Shown here: positions 45,146 to 53,413 of the stretch, piece after piece
How the letters are laid out: every line of letters starts with the position of its first letter
How positions within the stretch are numbered: position 1 is the stretch's first letter
Assembly (NCBI GenBank): GCA_038127535.1
Contig: JAYPHU010000014.1
Coordinates: 1-64,000 of the forward strand
DNA from: JAYPHU01 sp038127535
GTDB taxonomy: Bacteria; Pseudomonadota; Alphaproteobacteria; Rhodospirillales; UBA2165
DNA: 64,000 bases
Direction: 5' to 3'
Position numbers and translations under genes: made by a program
Notes under the pieces: model-generated
The model's input: only the letters and a program-made list of their open reading frames with translations
What the model was told of the DNA's origin: nothing
The model's database searches: none

Positions 45146-46575
45146 AGCCTTCTCAGCTGATCACAAAGATCGCCGGCCATCCGATAGACCTGAAAACCGA
45201 TTGCGGGCACGCCGTTGACCTCCCCAAACCGGGCGCGGGTCATCGGCCCGATTACCCGTAGGAGAGGATCGTTTCGCCCCGATGCGTTGAGCGCGGCACA
45301 GCTTCCATCCACCTCGACTCCCATGGCGAAGGGGCTTTCCACCAGAATGCCCAGCGCCACAAGATCAACCAGGAAAGGGCTGCCCGACTTGGCTGGGCTG
45401 CGTGTCGGCCCCGTACAGTTGACCACCGCGTCGAAAGTCTGAACCGCGATATCTTTGCTTCCCCGTGGGCGAATACCGACCGCCAGTCCGTCGCCGTCAG
45501 CCTCGGCAGAGACCAGACTGCCCGCGAGAAGCCGCACCTGACCGTTCTCCATGGCCTGACCCACTCGCGCCTCGATTTGCGGCGGCAGGCGGAACCGATG
45601 GCTCTCATACCAGGGCGCGAGATGGCGGAAGAATCGGTTCTTTTCCTCATCGGGCAGGTTCGGCCACAGCACATGCGCCGCGTCCCGCAGAAAGTCGAAT
45701 GCCACCTGCCATTCGATCCCGTCAGGCTCCAGCTGACGGATATCACTTCTGAGCGCCCGCAAAATTTTAACCACGGTCTCCGGCGTGCCGTGACGGGTGA
45801 CAAAGTCCGGCGGGTCCAGGTTCATTTCCTCCCACAGGGTGCGGGGCGGCGGGGCCACCCGCTGTGGCTTCGGATAGAGCCCGCGGCGGGACACAGCGGT
45901 GATCCGGCTGTCCGGCGAGCGACGCATCACCGTCATCGCCACATCCGCCATGGTCAGACCGGTGCCGATGATCAGTACCTCTCCGCCGGGCTTGATGCCG
46001 CAGAGCCGGTCCAGGTCCCAGGGGTTGGGCACGAAGGCTGGGTGATCCTCCAGACGTTCATTGAACGGAGGGGGAATGGCCGGGCGGGAATTGTTGGTGC
46101 ACAAAACCACAGCGTCCGCCGTCAGAGCCTCGCCCGTGTCCAGGGTTAGCTGGTAACCGGCATCCTCGGCAGTCATAGATTGGGCGGATGCCTGCACGTG
46201 CCGCAAGTTTGAACCGGAGGGGTTGTCTCGGCTGTTTTTGGCGAACTCCAGTCCCAGGTAGCGGCCCAGCTCGCTGCGGCGGACAAACACCCGGCCATCC
46301 GGCATCTGCGCGTCCGGATCATCGTCGGCGATCTCCTCTTCGACCACCCAGCGTGCAAAATGGTTGGTGTCCTCTGCATAAATATAGTGAACCACCGCCG
46401 GGCCATTCAGCCGGTGATCAGGGTCGGTACTGCCATAAGCCACGCCACGCCCCACCTCAGACTCGGGTCCGACCACGGTGATCTCCAGAGGAATGGCGGA
46501 TTGCTGCGCGAGTTGGACCGCCACGCAAACGCCGCTATAGCCGCCCCCGATGATGACGACTCGGGGCTCAGGCAT
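45142..46575 (-). CDS. FAD/NAD(P)-binding protein (COG4529-like)
   Basis: A 477-residue flavoprotein. The N-terminal dinucleotide motif IGGGYSGVCVAVQLAQ and the second Rossmann motif IGTGLTMADVAMTVMRR define it, with DAVVNCTGP near the C-terminus. The family (NAD_binding_9) is widespread and poorly characterised. Relatives include ornithine and cysteine-modifying monooxygenases. It overlaps the upstream Gfo/Idh gene by 8 bases, so the two are co-translated. Confidence 0.83.
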   Translation of the reverse strand: MPEPRVVIIGGGYSGVCVAVQLAQQSAIPLEITVVGPESEVGRGVAYGSTDPDHRLNGPAVVHYIYAEDTNHFARWVVEEEIADDDPDAQMPDGRVFVRRSELGRYLGLEFAKNSRDNPSGSNLRHVQASAQSMTAEDAGYQLTLDTGEALTADAVVLCTNNSRPAIPPPFNERLEDHPAFVPNPWDLDRLCGIKPGGEVLIIGTGLTMADVAMTVMRRSPDSRITAVSRRGLYPKPQRVAPPPRTLWEEMNLDPPDFVTRHGTPETVVKILRALRSDIRQLEPDGIEWQVAFDFLRDAAHVLWPNLPDEEKNRFFRHLAPWYESHRFRLPPQIEARVGQAMENGQVRLLAGSLVSAEADGDGLAVGIRPRGSKDIAVQTFDAVVNCTGPTRSPAKSGSPFLVDLVALGILVESPFAMGVEVDGSCAALNASGRNDPLLRVIGPMTRARFGEVNGVPAIGFQVYRMAGDLCDQLRRL

Positions 46576-47569
46576 CCGGCAATAGTTCCGACAATCTTAC
46601 GGACCGGCCTTCGGCGGACGACTTCCCGGCGGCGAGTACGATGGCCAGGGGTTGAAGCGCCTCCCGCCCGCCGATCTCTGGCGCCCGCCCCTCGGCAATG
46701 GCGTCGGCAAAGTCCTCCAGTTCCGCGGTCAGATGATCAATGGGCGGATAGTCCACAGACACCCGCTCGAGCTCGCCGGTCTTCTGCACCCGCAACCCGT
46801 CCGTATTCAACTCAAAGAAAGCGTTGCCCTTGGTGCCATGCGTAACCAGATCAAACCGCAAAGGCGAACAATAGTTGGAGCCGACAAAACCAATAGCGCC
46901 GGACTCGAACCGCAGTAAAACGGCGGTCACATCCTCAATCTCGGGTTCGGTCTCAAGCCGGTTGAAATAAGCGGAGACCTCGCTGACCGGCCCCATGAGA
47001 TAGAGCATGTTGTCGATCTGATGAATGCCCAGCTGCATCAAACAGCCGCCTGGAATTTCCGCCGGATTGGTGCGCCACACGCCGGGTTTCATTTTCAGTC
47101 CGTTGTCGTTGCCGAAAAAGGCCTCAGCCATGCTGACCCGTCCCAGCTCGCCCGTGTCGATCAAGTGGCGCATGTGCCGAAGCGCGCCGTTGCGCCGATA
47201 ACAATGCCCCACCGCCAAGGTGACACCCGCCGCGTCGCAGACCTCAATCATGGCGCGCCCGTCTTCCAGCGTGTTGGAGATGGGTTTTTCCACGAACACA
47301 TGCTTGCCCGCTTCCGCCGCCCGCTCCGTGCCTTCCCGGTGGGCTGAGTTCGGTGTGGTCAGGATCACCGCGTCCACATCATCCCTGGCCAGCAAGGCCT
47401 CATAGCTTTCCACCGCGTCGCAGCCGAACTTCTCGGAAAACTCGGCGCACTTTTTAGGGCTCCGCGTATAGCCCGCGCGCAAATCAAGCTTGTCGCTGGC
47501 CTGCATGGTCTCGGCCAGAACGTTTGACCACCAGCCGATGCCTACAATACCGACGCGAAGAAGTATCAT
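46568..47569 (-). CDS. Gfo/Idh/MocA family oxidoreductase
   Basis: A 333-residue NAD(P)-dependent dehydrogenase. The Rossmann motif GIVGIGWWSNVLAE has Trp-Trp where the third glycine region usually is. The EKP motif is FVEKPISN. The C-terminal half has the Gfo/Idh substrate domain (GGCLMQLGIHQIDNMLYLMG, holding the catalytic Asp/His pair). It is the middle gene of an alpha/beta hydrolase, Gfo/Idh, FAD protein series (10-base gap and 8-base overlap), so the three probably act in one route. Confidence 0.88.
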   Translation of the reverse strand: MILLRVGIVGIGWWSNVLAETMQASDKLDLRAGYTRSPKKCAEFSEKFGCDAVESYEALLARDDVDAVILTTPNSAHREGTERAAEAGKHVFVEKPISNTLEDGRAMIEVCDAAGVTLAVGHCYRRNGALRHMRHLIDTGELGRVSMAEAFFGNDNGLKMKPGVWRTNPAEIPGGCLMQLGIHQIDNMLYLMGPVSEVSAYFNRLETEPEIEDVTAVLLRFESGAIGFVGSNYCSPLRFDLVTHGTKGNAFFELNTDGLRVQKTGELERVSVDYPPIDHLTAELEDFADAIAEGRAPEIGGREALQPLAIVLAAGKSSAEGRSVRLSELLPDA

Positions 47570-47579
47570 GGTCTGCTCC

Positions 47580-48386
47580 CTAAATCTTATCTTCCCATTC
47601 CGCCAGGAACGGTTCCACCAGCGCGTTCCATTCGTCGGAATGGCGTCGGAAGGAATAGTGCCCGCCCTCCTCCACGAGGATCAGTTTGGAGCCTTCGATG
47701 GCAGCGTGTAGATCTTCGGAGAAATAATAAGGCACCGTCGCATCATCCCGCGTCCCAATGATCAAGGACGGATTTTTAATCTTGGTGAGCTCATCCAGCC
47801 GGTCATGGCTCATGGTCATGTCGAGACGCGCCGCCAGAATTTCCGGCTTAGCAATGGTATCCAGGGACCGTTTCTCCACTTCCATCACGCGATCCAGATT
47901 ATAGCGAAACTGGTTGGCCCCATTGGTGAACAGCGAGCTGATCTTCACATAGGCTTCCTGTCCTTCGGCCAGCGCGATCTGCTTGCGCGCCGTCTGCACC
48001 CGCATTATGTATTCATCTGCCTTGGTCCAGGTGTTGGAGAAAATGCAGCAGCGCAACCGGTCCGGATGATCGATGGCTAGATTCTGCAGGATGGCCCCGC
48101 CGGTCGACGTGCCGGCCACATGCGCCTTTTCGATCCCCAACGTGTCCATCAGGGCGATCACATCCTCGGCGATGTGCTTAGTGGAATATTCGCTTAGGGG
48201 TGGCCGGTCGCTTTCTCCGGCGCCCCGGTGATCCAGGGAAATACAGCGATAGCTCTTGGAAAACTCGGCGATCTGATAGCCCCAGGCAGTCAGCAGCCCG
48301 ACGAGGCCGGGGATGAAGATAAACGGCGGGCCATCTCCCTTCTCTTCCACGTTAAGGGTGATCCGTCCGACATCGATTCTCGCCAT
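47580..48386 (-). CDS. Alpha/beta hydrolase
   Basis: A 268-residue alpha/beta-fold hydrolase. The nucleophile elbow AGTSTGG places Ser94 as the nucleophile. The acid is likely in GTRDDATVP and the histidine in GGHYSF. The oxyanion region is FIPGLVG. It is like 3-oxoadipate enol-lactonase and related ester or C-C hydrolases. The frame runs up to 48521, but the ATG at 48386 (GGGGAA upstream) begins the conserved domain. The upstream extension is Cys-rich and unlike the family. Confidence 0.87.
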   Translation of the reverse strand: MARIDVGRITLNVEEKGDGPPFIFIPGLVGLLTAWGYQIAEFSKSYRCISLDHRGAGESDRPPLSEYSTKHIAEDVIALMDTLGIEKAHVAGTSTGGAILQNLAIDHPDRLRCCIFSNTWTKADEYIMRVQTARKQIALAEGQEAYVKISSLFTNGANQFRYNLDRVMEVEKRSLDTIAKPEILAARLDMTMSHDRLDELTKIKNPSLIIGTRDDATVPYYFSEDLHAAIEGSKLILVEEGGHYSFRRHSDEWNALVEPFLAEWEDKI

Positions 48387-48538
48387 GATTTCCCCAATAT
48401 TCTGCTCCGTTTGGTCGAGACCGCACTCTAGGCAACCCCGGCCAATGGGACAAACGGATTTCCCGCAGCATACCCTCGGATGTGCGTTGACACTCCCGGT
48501 TTTGAACAGCACTTTAGGCAAAATTCGAGGAGAGCAAG

Positions 48539-49681
48539 GTGGATTTCAGTTTTACGGAAGAGCAGGAAGTTTTGCGCGGCCAAGTCCGCAAACTGGTGCA
48601 AGATGTATGCCCGCCGGAGTATGTGGAGGAATGTGATTCCACTCCGCGTCCGCCGGTGGAAGCTTACAAGGCTATGGCGGAACAAGGATGGCTCAGCGTC
48701 CTGCTGCCGGAAGAACATGGCGGCGTCGGCGGCTCGCCGACGGACGTGGCCATCGTCCTGGAAGAAGTTGGCCGGCAGTATGAAGAACTGGCCATGTGGA
48801 TGTTCCGCTCCAGCGTTTGGGGCGGCTATGCGGTCGCCACCCACGGGACGGATGAGATGAAGGCGGAGGTTCTGCCCCGGGTCGCTAGTGGCGATATCAG
48901 CATCTGCTTTGGCCTCACCGAACCAGACTCTGGCTCAGACGCGGCGGCGCTCAAAACTTTTGCCAAGCCGGACGGCGACGACTACATCATCAACGGCCAG
49001 AAGGTCTTCACCTCCGGCATGGACATCAGCGACTATTGTCTGCTGGTCACCCGCACAAGCCGCGGCGAGAAGCAGCAGGAAGGCATCACCCTGTTCCTGG
49101 TCGATACCAAATTGCCGGGCATCGACATCAAGAAAATCGACACGCTCGGCCATCGGGGCATCGGCACCACCCAGGTGTTTTACGAAGATGTACGCGTCCC
49201 TAAGACGGCGATCATGGGCGAGCTTAATCAGGGCTGGCGCTGCGCCGATCAGTATCTATGGTACGAGCGCCTGTGTCTCTCGGCGGCGCGGTATGGCGCC
49301 GCATCGGCCGCATTCGAGTACGCGCTCAACTACGCCAAGGAGCGGGAACAATTCGGCCGGCCCATCGGCAAGTTCCAGGCAATCTCTCACAAGCTGGCAG
49401 ATATGCGGGTGATGCTCGAAGTGTCGCACTTGCTGGTCTACCAATTCGCCTGGAAGATGGAACGGGGCGAGGCCAGCCGCCACGACGCGGCAATCATCAA
49501 GCTCTATTCCGGCGAAGCCTATAAGTCGATCTCCGATTTGGGCTTGCAGATCTTTGGCGGCTACGGCTTCTGCATGGAATATCCAATGCAGCGGTTCTTC
49601 CGAGACTCCCGCCTGGCCGTGATCGGCGGCGGCACGTCAGAAATTCAGCGCAACATCATCGCGAAAAGTCTTGGCCTCTGA
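48539..49681 (+). CDS. Acyl-CoA dehydrogenase, IVD-type catalytic base
   Basis: A 380-residue flavoprotein that forms a 2,3-double bond in an acyl-CoA. FAD and substrate motifs FGLTEPDSGSD and GHRGIGTTQVFYEDVRVP are intact. The usual catalytic Glu near the C-terminus is replaced by Gly (GGGTSEIQR, around 364). A Glu at 243 in WYERLCLSAARYG lies where isovaleryl-CoA and long-chain acyl-CoA dehydrogenases carry theirs. That suggests a branched or dicarboxylic acyl-CoA. Start is GTG with GAGGAGAG upstream. It heads a four-gene CoA cassette and overlaps the CoA-transferase gene by 11 bases. Confidence 0.9.
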   Translation: MDFSFTEEQEVLRGQVRKLVQDVCPPEYVEECDSTPRPPVEAYKAMAEQGWLSVLLPEEHGGVGGSPTDVAIVLEEVGRQYEELAMWMFRSSVWGGYAVATHGTDEMKAEVLPRVASGDISICFGLTEPDSGSDAAALKTFAKPDGDDYIINGQKVFTSGMDISDYCLLVTRTSRGEKQQEGITLFLVDTKLPGIDIKKIDTLGHRGIGTTQVFYEDVRVPKTAIMGELNQGWRCADQYLWYERLCLSAARYGAASAAFEYALNYAKEREQFGRPIGKFQAISHKLADMRVMLEVSHLLVYQFAWKMERGEASRHDAAIIKLYSGEAYKSISDLGLQIFGGYGFCMEYPMQRFFRDSRLAVIGGGTSEIQRNIIAKSLGL

Positions 49682-50879
49682 TCAAAAAATTCACCGGCCC
49701 CTAGATGGCGTGCGGGTGTTGGAGCTCGGTCAGATCATCGCCGGCACCTACGGCGGGCAACTTCTCTCCGATCTTGGCGCTGAAGTCATTAAGATCGAAG
49801 CTCCGGTCGGCGACCTGGGCCGGCTTCCGTCTGTCGCGCCCTATAAGCATCTGAGCGGTCTATTCCTCACCTATAACCGAAACAAGAAAAGCGTGGTGAT
49901 CGATCTCAAGACGGACCAGGGCCGAGAGGTGTTCTACGATTTCGTCAAAACGGCCGACGTGGTGGTGGACAACTTCCGCCCCGGCGTGTTGGAAAAGCTG
50001 AAAGTTGACTATCCGACGCTGAAATCCATCAACCCGCGGATCATTCAGTGTTCGGTCACCGGCTTCGGCCTGGAAGGCGAGTATAAGGATCTGCCGGCCC
50101 TCGACATTATTATTCAGTCCATCAGCGGCATGCTGGCGGTCACCGGCGAGAAAGACGGCCCGCCGGCCCGCGTCGGCATTCCGATCTCTGACTTGGGGGG
50201 CGGCTTGTTCTCCAGCCAAGGGATCCTGGCTTCACTCTATGAGCGGGAACGCACCGGCACCGGCCGGCGGCTCGAGGTCTCCATGTTCGATGCCATGCTC
50301 AGCCTCTTGAGCTATATGGGCACCCTCTGGCTGACCAATGGCGAACTGCCGGAGCCCATGGGTACGTCTCATGAGTATACGGTGCCCTGGCAGGCCTTCG
50401 AGACGAGAGAGGGCTATCTGGTGGTGGCCACCCGCCAGGACAAATTCTGGCAGATGTTCTGTGAAGCCGTTGAACGGCCCGATCTGGGCGCGGACGAGCG
50501 CTTCAGCACCAATGACAGCCGGGTCGTGCACCGCGACGTCCTGGTCCCCATTCTGGAAGAACACTTGCGCACCCGCACCGCCCAGGAGTGGCTAAAGGTC
50601 ATGCGGGAATTTGGTGTACCGGCAGCACCCGTGAACAATCTGGACGGGGTCTTCGCCGAACCGCCGGTGGCGGAGCGGGAGATGATCGTCGAATACGATC
50701 ACCCCGAAGTGGGTAAGGTCCGCATGCCGGGCAACCCGATGAAGATGGAGGGTGTAACAGAAACCTTGTCGGAGCCCGCGCCCATGCTGGGCCAGCACAC
50801 GGATGAGCTTTTGGAAGAATTGTTGAACAAAACGCCGGACGAGATCGCTGCCTTACGGGATGCCGGCGCGGTTAAATAA
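49671..50879 (+). CDS. Family III CoA-transferase (CaiB/BaiF)
   Basis: A 402-residue CoA-transferase. The nucleophilic aspartate is Asp174 in VGIPISDLGGG, and PLDGVRVLELGQIIAGTYGG is the usual CaiB start. Known members move CoA from succinyl-CoA or another thioester to substrates such as carnitine, mesaconate, itaconate, citramalate or oxalate. Translation starts at a TTG inside the acyl-CoA dehydrogenase gene. It is followed 10 bases later by MaoC. Activation of the acid entering this cassette is its likely role. Confidence 0.92.
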   Translation: MASDQKIHRPLDGVRVLELGQIIAGTYGGQLLSDLGAEVIKIEAPVGDLGRLPSVAPYKHLSGLFLTYNRNKKSVVIDLKTDQGREVFYDFVKTADVVVDNFRPGVLEKLKVDYPTLKSINPRIIQCSVTGFGLEGEYKDLPALDIIIQSISGMLAVTGEKDGPPARVGIPISDLGGGLFSSQGILASLYERERTGTGRRLEVSMFDAMLSLLSYMGTLWLTNGELPEPMGTSHEYTVPWQAFETREGYLVVATRQDKFWQMFCEAVERPDLGADERFSTNDSRVVHRDVLVPILEEHLRTRTAQEWLKVMREFGVPAAPVNNLDGVFAEPPVAEREMIVEYDHPEVGKVRMPGNPMKMEGVTETLSEPAPMLGQHTDELLEELLNKTPDEIAALRDAGAVK

Positions 50880-50889
50880 GGGATAGATT

Positions 50890-51339
50890 ATGGTTGGATT
50901 GTATTGGGAAGAATGGGAAATCGATCAGGAATTCGAATCACCGGCGCGAACCGTGACCGAAGCCGATGTGGTTCACTTCGCCGGTATTTCCGGCGACTAT
51001 AATCCCCTCCACGTGAACGAGGAATTCTGCAAGGAGACCATCTTCGGCACGCGCATCGCGCACGGGCCACTGATCTATTCCATCGCTGCCGGGTTGCTTT
51101 TCCAGCTTCATCTCTACGACGACACGCTGATCGCGTTTCTGGGCTTCGACAGTCTGAAGTTCACCAAGCCGGTGAAGATCGGCGACACCATCCACGCCCG
51201 AATCAAGGTGACCGAAAAGCGGGAGACCTCGAAGCCGGACCGGGGCGTCATGAAACGGACCCTGGAAGTCGTCAACCATCACGGCGAGGTCGTACAGGAA
51301 GGCGTGCAGGCGTTTCTGTTGAAACGTAAACCGGCGTAG
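50890..51339 (+). CDS. MaoC family (R)-enoyl-CoA hydratase-like dehydratase
   Basis: A 149-residue single hot-dog-fold hydratase. The catalytic dyad is Asp36 and His41 in the motif GDYNPLHVNEEF. Such enzymes add water across the double bond of an enoyl-CoA, including mesaconyl-CoA and itaconyl-CoA. It lies between the CoA-transferase and CitE-like lyase with spacings of 10 and 11 bases. In this order it would hydrate the product of the acyl-CoA dehydrogenase. Confidence 0.9.
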   Translation: MVGLYWEEWEIDQEFESPARTVTEADVVHFAGISGDYNPLHVNEEFCKETIFGTRIAHGPLIYSIAAGLLFQLHLYDDTLIAFLGFDSLKFTKPVKIGDTIHARIKVTEKRETSKPDRGVMKRTLEVVNHHGEVVQEGVQAFLLKRKPA

Positions 51340-51350
51340 GGAGACGGACC

Positions 51351-52211
51351 ATGAGCTATCCCCTGATCACGCTTTACACGCCGGGCACCCGTCCTGAGCT
51401 GGCTCAGAAGGCTGAAAAGTACGACATCGATTCCATCATCATTGATCTCGAAGACACCGTACCGCCGGATATGAAGGCGGAGACACGGGGCATCATCGCC
51501 GAGTTGATCCCGACCCTACCCAATAAGCCCCTGGTCCGAGTGAACAATGACCCGGACTTGCTGGAGGACGATCTTCGCGCAGTGATCACGCCAAACACGC
51601 TGGGCATCCTGTTCCCCAAGGCGGAAACGGTGGAGGACCTGAAAAGCGTCGACAAAGTCATGGAAGAAGCTGAAGCCGCCACCGGACTTGAGACCGGCTC
51701 GGTGCGGCTGTTGTTACAGATTGAATCCGCGCTCGGTGTGCTCAGATGCTTTGATCTCTGCATGGCGGCAGACCGGATCGACAGCGTCTCCTTCGGCAGC
51801 GCCGAGGATGGGGATCTGCAGCGGGATTTGGGCTGCGAGTTTTCTCTCGAAGGCACTGAGCTGATGTATGCGCGATCAAAGGTTTTGCTGGAAGCGCGTG
51901 CCGCGAAAATGCCCTACGTCCTGGACGGCGCCTTCAGCGATGTGAGCAATGTGGAGGCCTTCCGCACCGACAGTATCCTCTCCCGCCGGCTGGGCTATGA
52001 CGGACGCACCTGTGTGCATCCGGCGCAGGTTGATGCGGCGCGGGAGATTTACTCTCTGTCGGAAGAACAGACCGCCTATTACCGGAAAGTGGTCGAGGAA
52101 TTCGAAGCCGCGCTGAAGGCCGGCGCGGCCTCCATCAAGGTCGACGGCAAGATGGTGGACAATGCCATGTATGTGCAGGCAAAGTCCGTCCTGGACCGGT
52201 TCGGCGGTTAG
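51351..52211 (+). CDS. HpcH/HpaI-CitE family CoA ester lyase
   Basis: A 286-residue TIM-barrel lyase of the CitE group. The CoA/Mg features are IIDLEDTVPPDMK, the arginine of LVRVN, the metal Glu in LLLQIESALG and an Asp in FGSAEDGDLQRDLG. The C-terminal GYDGRTCVHPAQV is typical. Members cleave malyl-CoA, methylmalyl-CoA or citramalyl-CoA to acetyl- or propionyl-CoA plus glyoxylate or pyruvate. It ends the cassette and its stop overlaps by 4 bases that of the convergent hydrolase gene. AGGGAGA precedes the start. Confidence 0.92.
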   Translation: MSYPLITLYTPGTRPELAQKAEKYDIDSIIIDLEDTVPPDMKAETRGIIAELIPTLPNKPLVRVNNDPDLLEDDLRAVITPNTLGILFPKAETVEDLKSVDKVMEEAEAATGLETGSVRLLLQIESALGVLRCFDLCMAADRIDSVSFGSAEDGDLQRDLGCEFSLEGTELMYARSKVLLEARAAKMPYVLDGAFSDVSNVEAFRTDSILSRRLGYDGRTCVHPAQVDAAREIYSLSEEQTAYYRKVVEEFEAALKAGAASIKVDGKMVDNAMYVQAKSVLDRFGG

Positions 52212-53389
52212 GGAGAAATCTCCAGCCGCTTGTCGTGGCCGTCCGGCAGGCCCTTTTCCAGAACGTCTGAAATCCAATCGGCAATCCCCGGATAAATGTC
52301 TCCGGCCACTTCGCCCATGGGATGGAAGACATCCTGGTACATCCAGAGCTCTCTCGGACAGTTCAGCCGATCAAGCCAGGCATGGACGTCTTCCGGCGGC
52401 GTCAATTCGTCCATTTCACCCGCGACCAGGAGGTACGGACATTCCAATTTTTCCCCGGATGCAAAAAAGTTTGCATCCATTTCATCGGCATACTTATCGA
52501 ACGTATCCTCGTCGTAGATATTCGTCATATACATGTAGATGCGTTTGAAGTTGGGCTGGGCCTGATTAAAGATGACATCGGTCGGCCCCACATTGGCCAT
52601 CTGCCCCACGGCGGCCTTTACCCGGGGGTCTGCCGCAGCGATCTCCACACTATAGCGGCTGCCCATGGAGGTGCCGAAGACGGCAATTTTATCCGCATCG
52701 ACGTCGTCTCTCTCCACCAGCATGTCGAGAACGGCCGACCCCGCGCGGGCATAATTGCCGACAACCTGCCACACCTGATTGATGTTGCACTCCCCTTGCC
52801 CCGGTCCGTCCATGACGCAGATATTCATGCCCCGGCGGGTAAACTCGTTGTTATACGGATTTGGGAAATCCTCTTTGATCGCGTCCATGCCCGGCTGATA
52901 CAGGACCGTCGGTTTGGGCCCATCGCCCGGCGCTTTATGAAACAGGCAATAGATATTTTTACCGTCTTCAAAAGGCACAACGTGGCGGCTCACTTCTCCG
53001 TCCAGCAACTCGATCAGCCGGTCATAATTCTCGACCACACTGGCATGATAGGACATCTTCTTGGCGTTGCCGTCCACGGGTATGAGGTGCTGAGCGCGGC
53101 CGTAATAGATAGCGGCCCGGTGAAAATGCTGTGCGGCGGTGACACGGTGCCCGGCCGCCAGGGCTTCTTCGGCCATTTCCTCCTGCCGGGCGGCGCCCGC
53201 CGCCCAAGCTCGCGGAAAGGCGCGCCGGCCGGTGACGTTGCGGAAAATCCGCTCCATATCACCGAATTTGAATCCCCGCTCCAACCGGATACCCATAATA
53301 CCCGGATGCAGGATGTCCTCGTTGTCTGTTAGCTGGATGAAATTATCAAAAATCCAGTTTTGACTCGCACGCGGTGCTTGCCGTCGCAT
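52208..53389 (-). CDS. Alpha/beta hydrolase (DUF1100/dihydropseudooxynicotine hydrolase-like)
   Basis: A 393-residue hydrolase with a helical N-terminal lid of about 120 residues, then an alpha/beta core. The nucleophile motif is FGTSMGSRYS, with the acid in VAGEMDELTPPED and a histidine in YQDVFHPMG. The lid-plus-core form matches 2,6-dihydroxypseudooxynicotine hydrolase and related C-C bond hydrolases, but sequence alone does not give the substrate. GGGAGGGG precedes the ATG. It sits 24 bases after the TRAP-TAXI permease on the same strand. Confidence 0.84.
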   Translation of the reverse strand: MRRQAPRASQNWIFDNFIQLTDNEDILHPGIMGIRLERGFKFGDMERIFRNVTGRRAFPRAWAAGAARQEEMAEEALAAGHRVTAAQHFHRAAIYYGRAQHLIPVDGNAKKMSYHASVVENYDRLIELLDGEVSRHVVPFEDGKNIYCLFHKAPGDGPKPTVLYQPGMDAIKEDFPNPYNNEFTRRGMNICVMDGPGQGECNINQVWQVVGNYARAGSAVLDMLVERDDVDADKIAVFGTSMGSRYSVEIAAADPRVKAAVGQMANVGPTDVIFNQAQPNFKRIYMYMTNIYDEDTFDKYADEMDANFFASGEKLECPYLLVAGEMDELTPPEDVHAWLDRLNCPRELWMYQDVFHPMGEVAGDIYPGIADWISDVLEKGLPDGHDKRLEISP

Positions 53390-53413
53390 CGTCCCCTCCC
53401 TGCGTTGGTTGTT

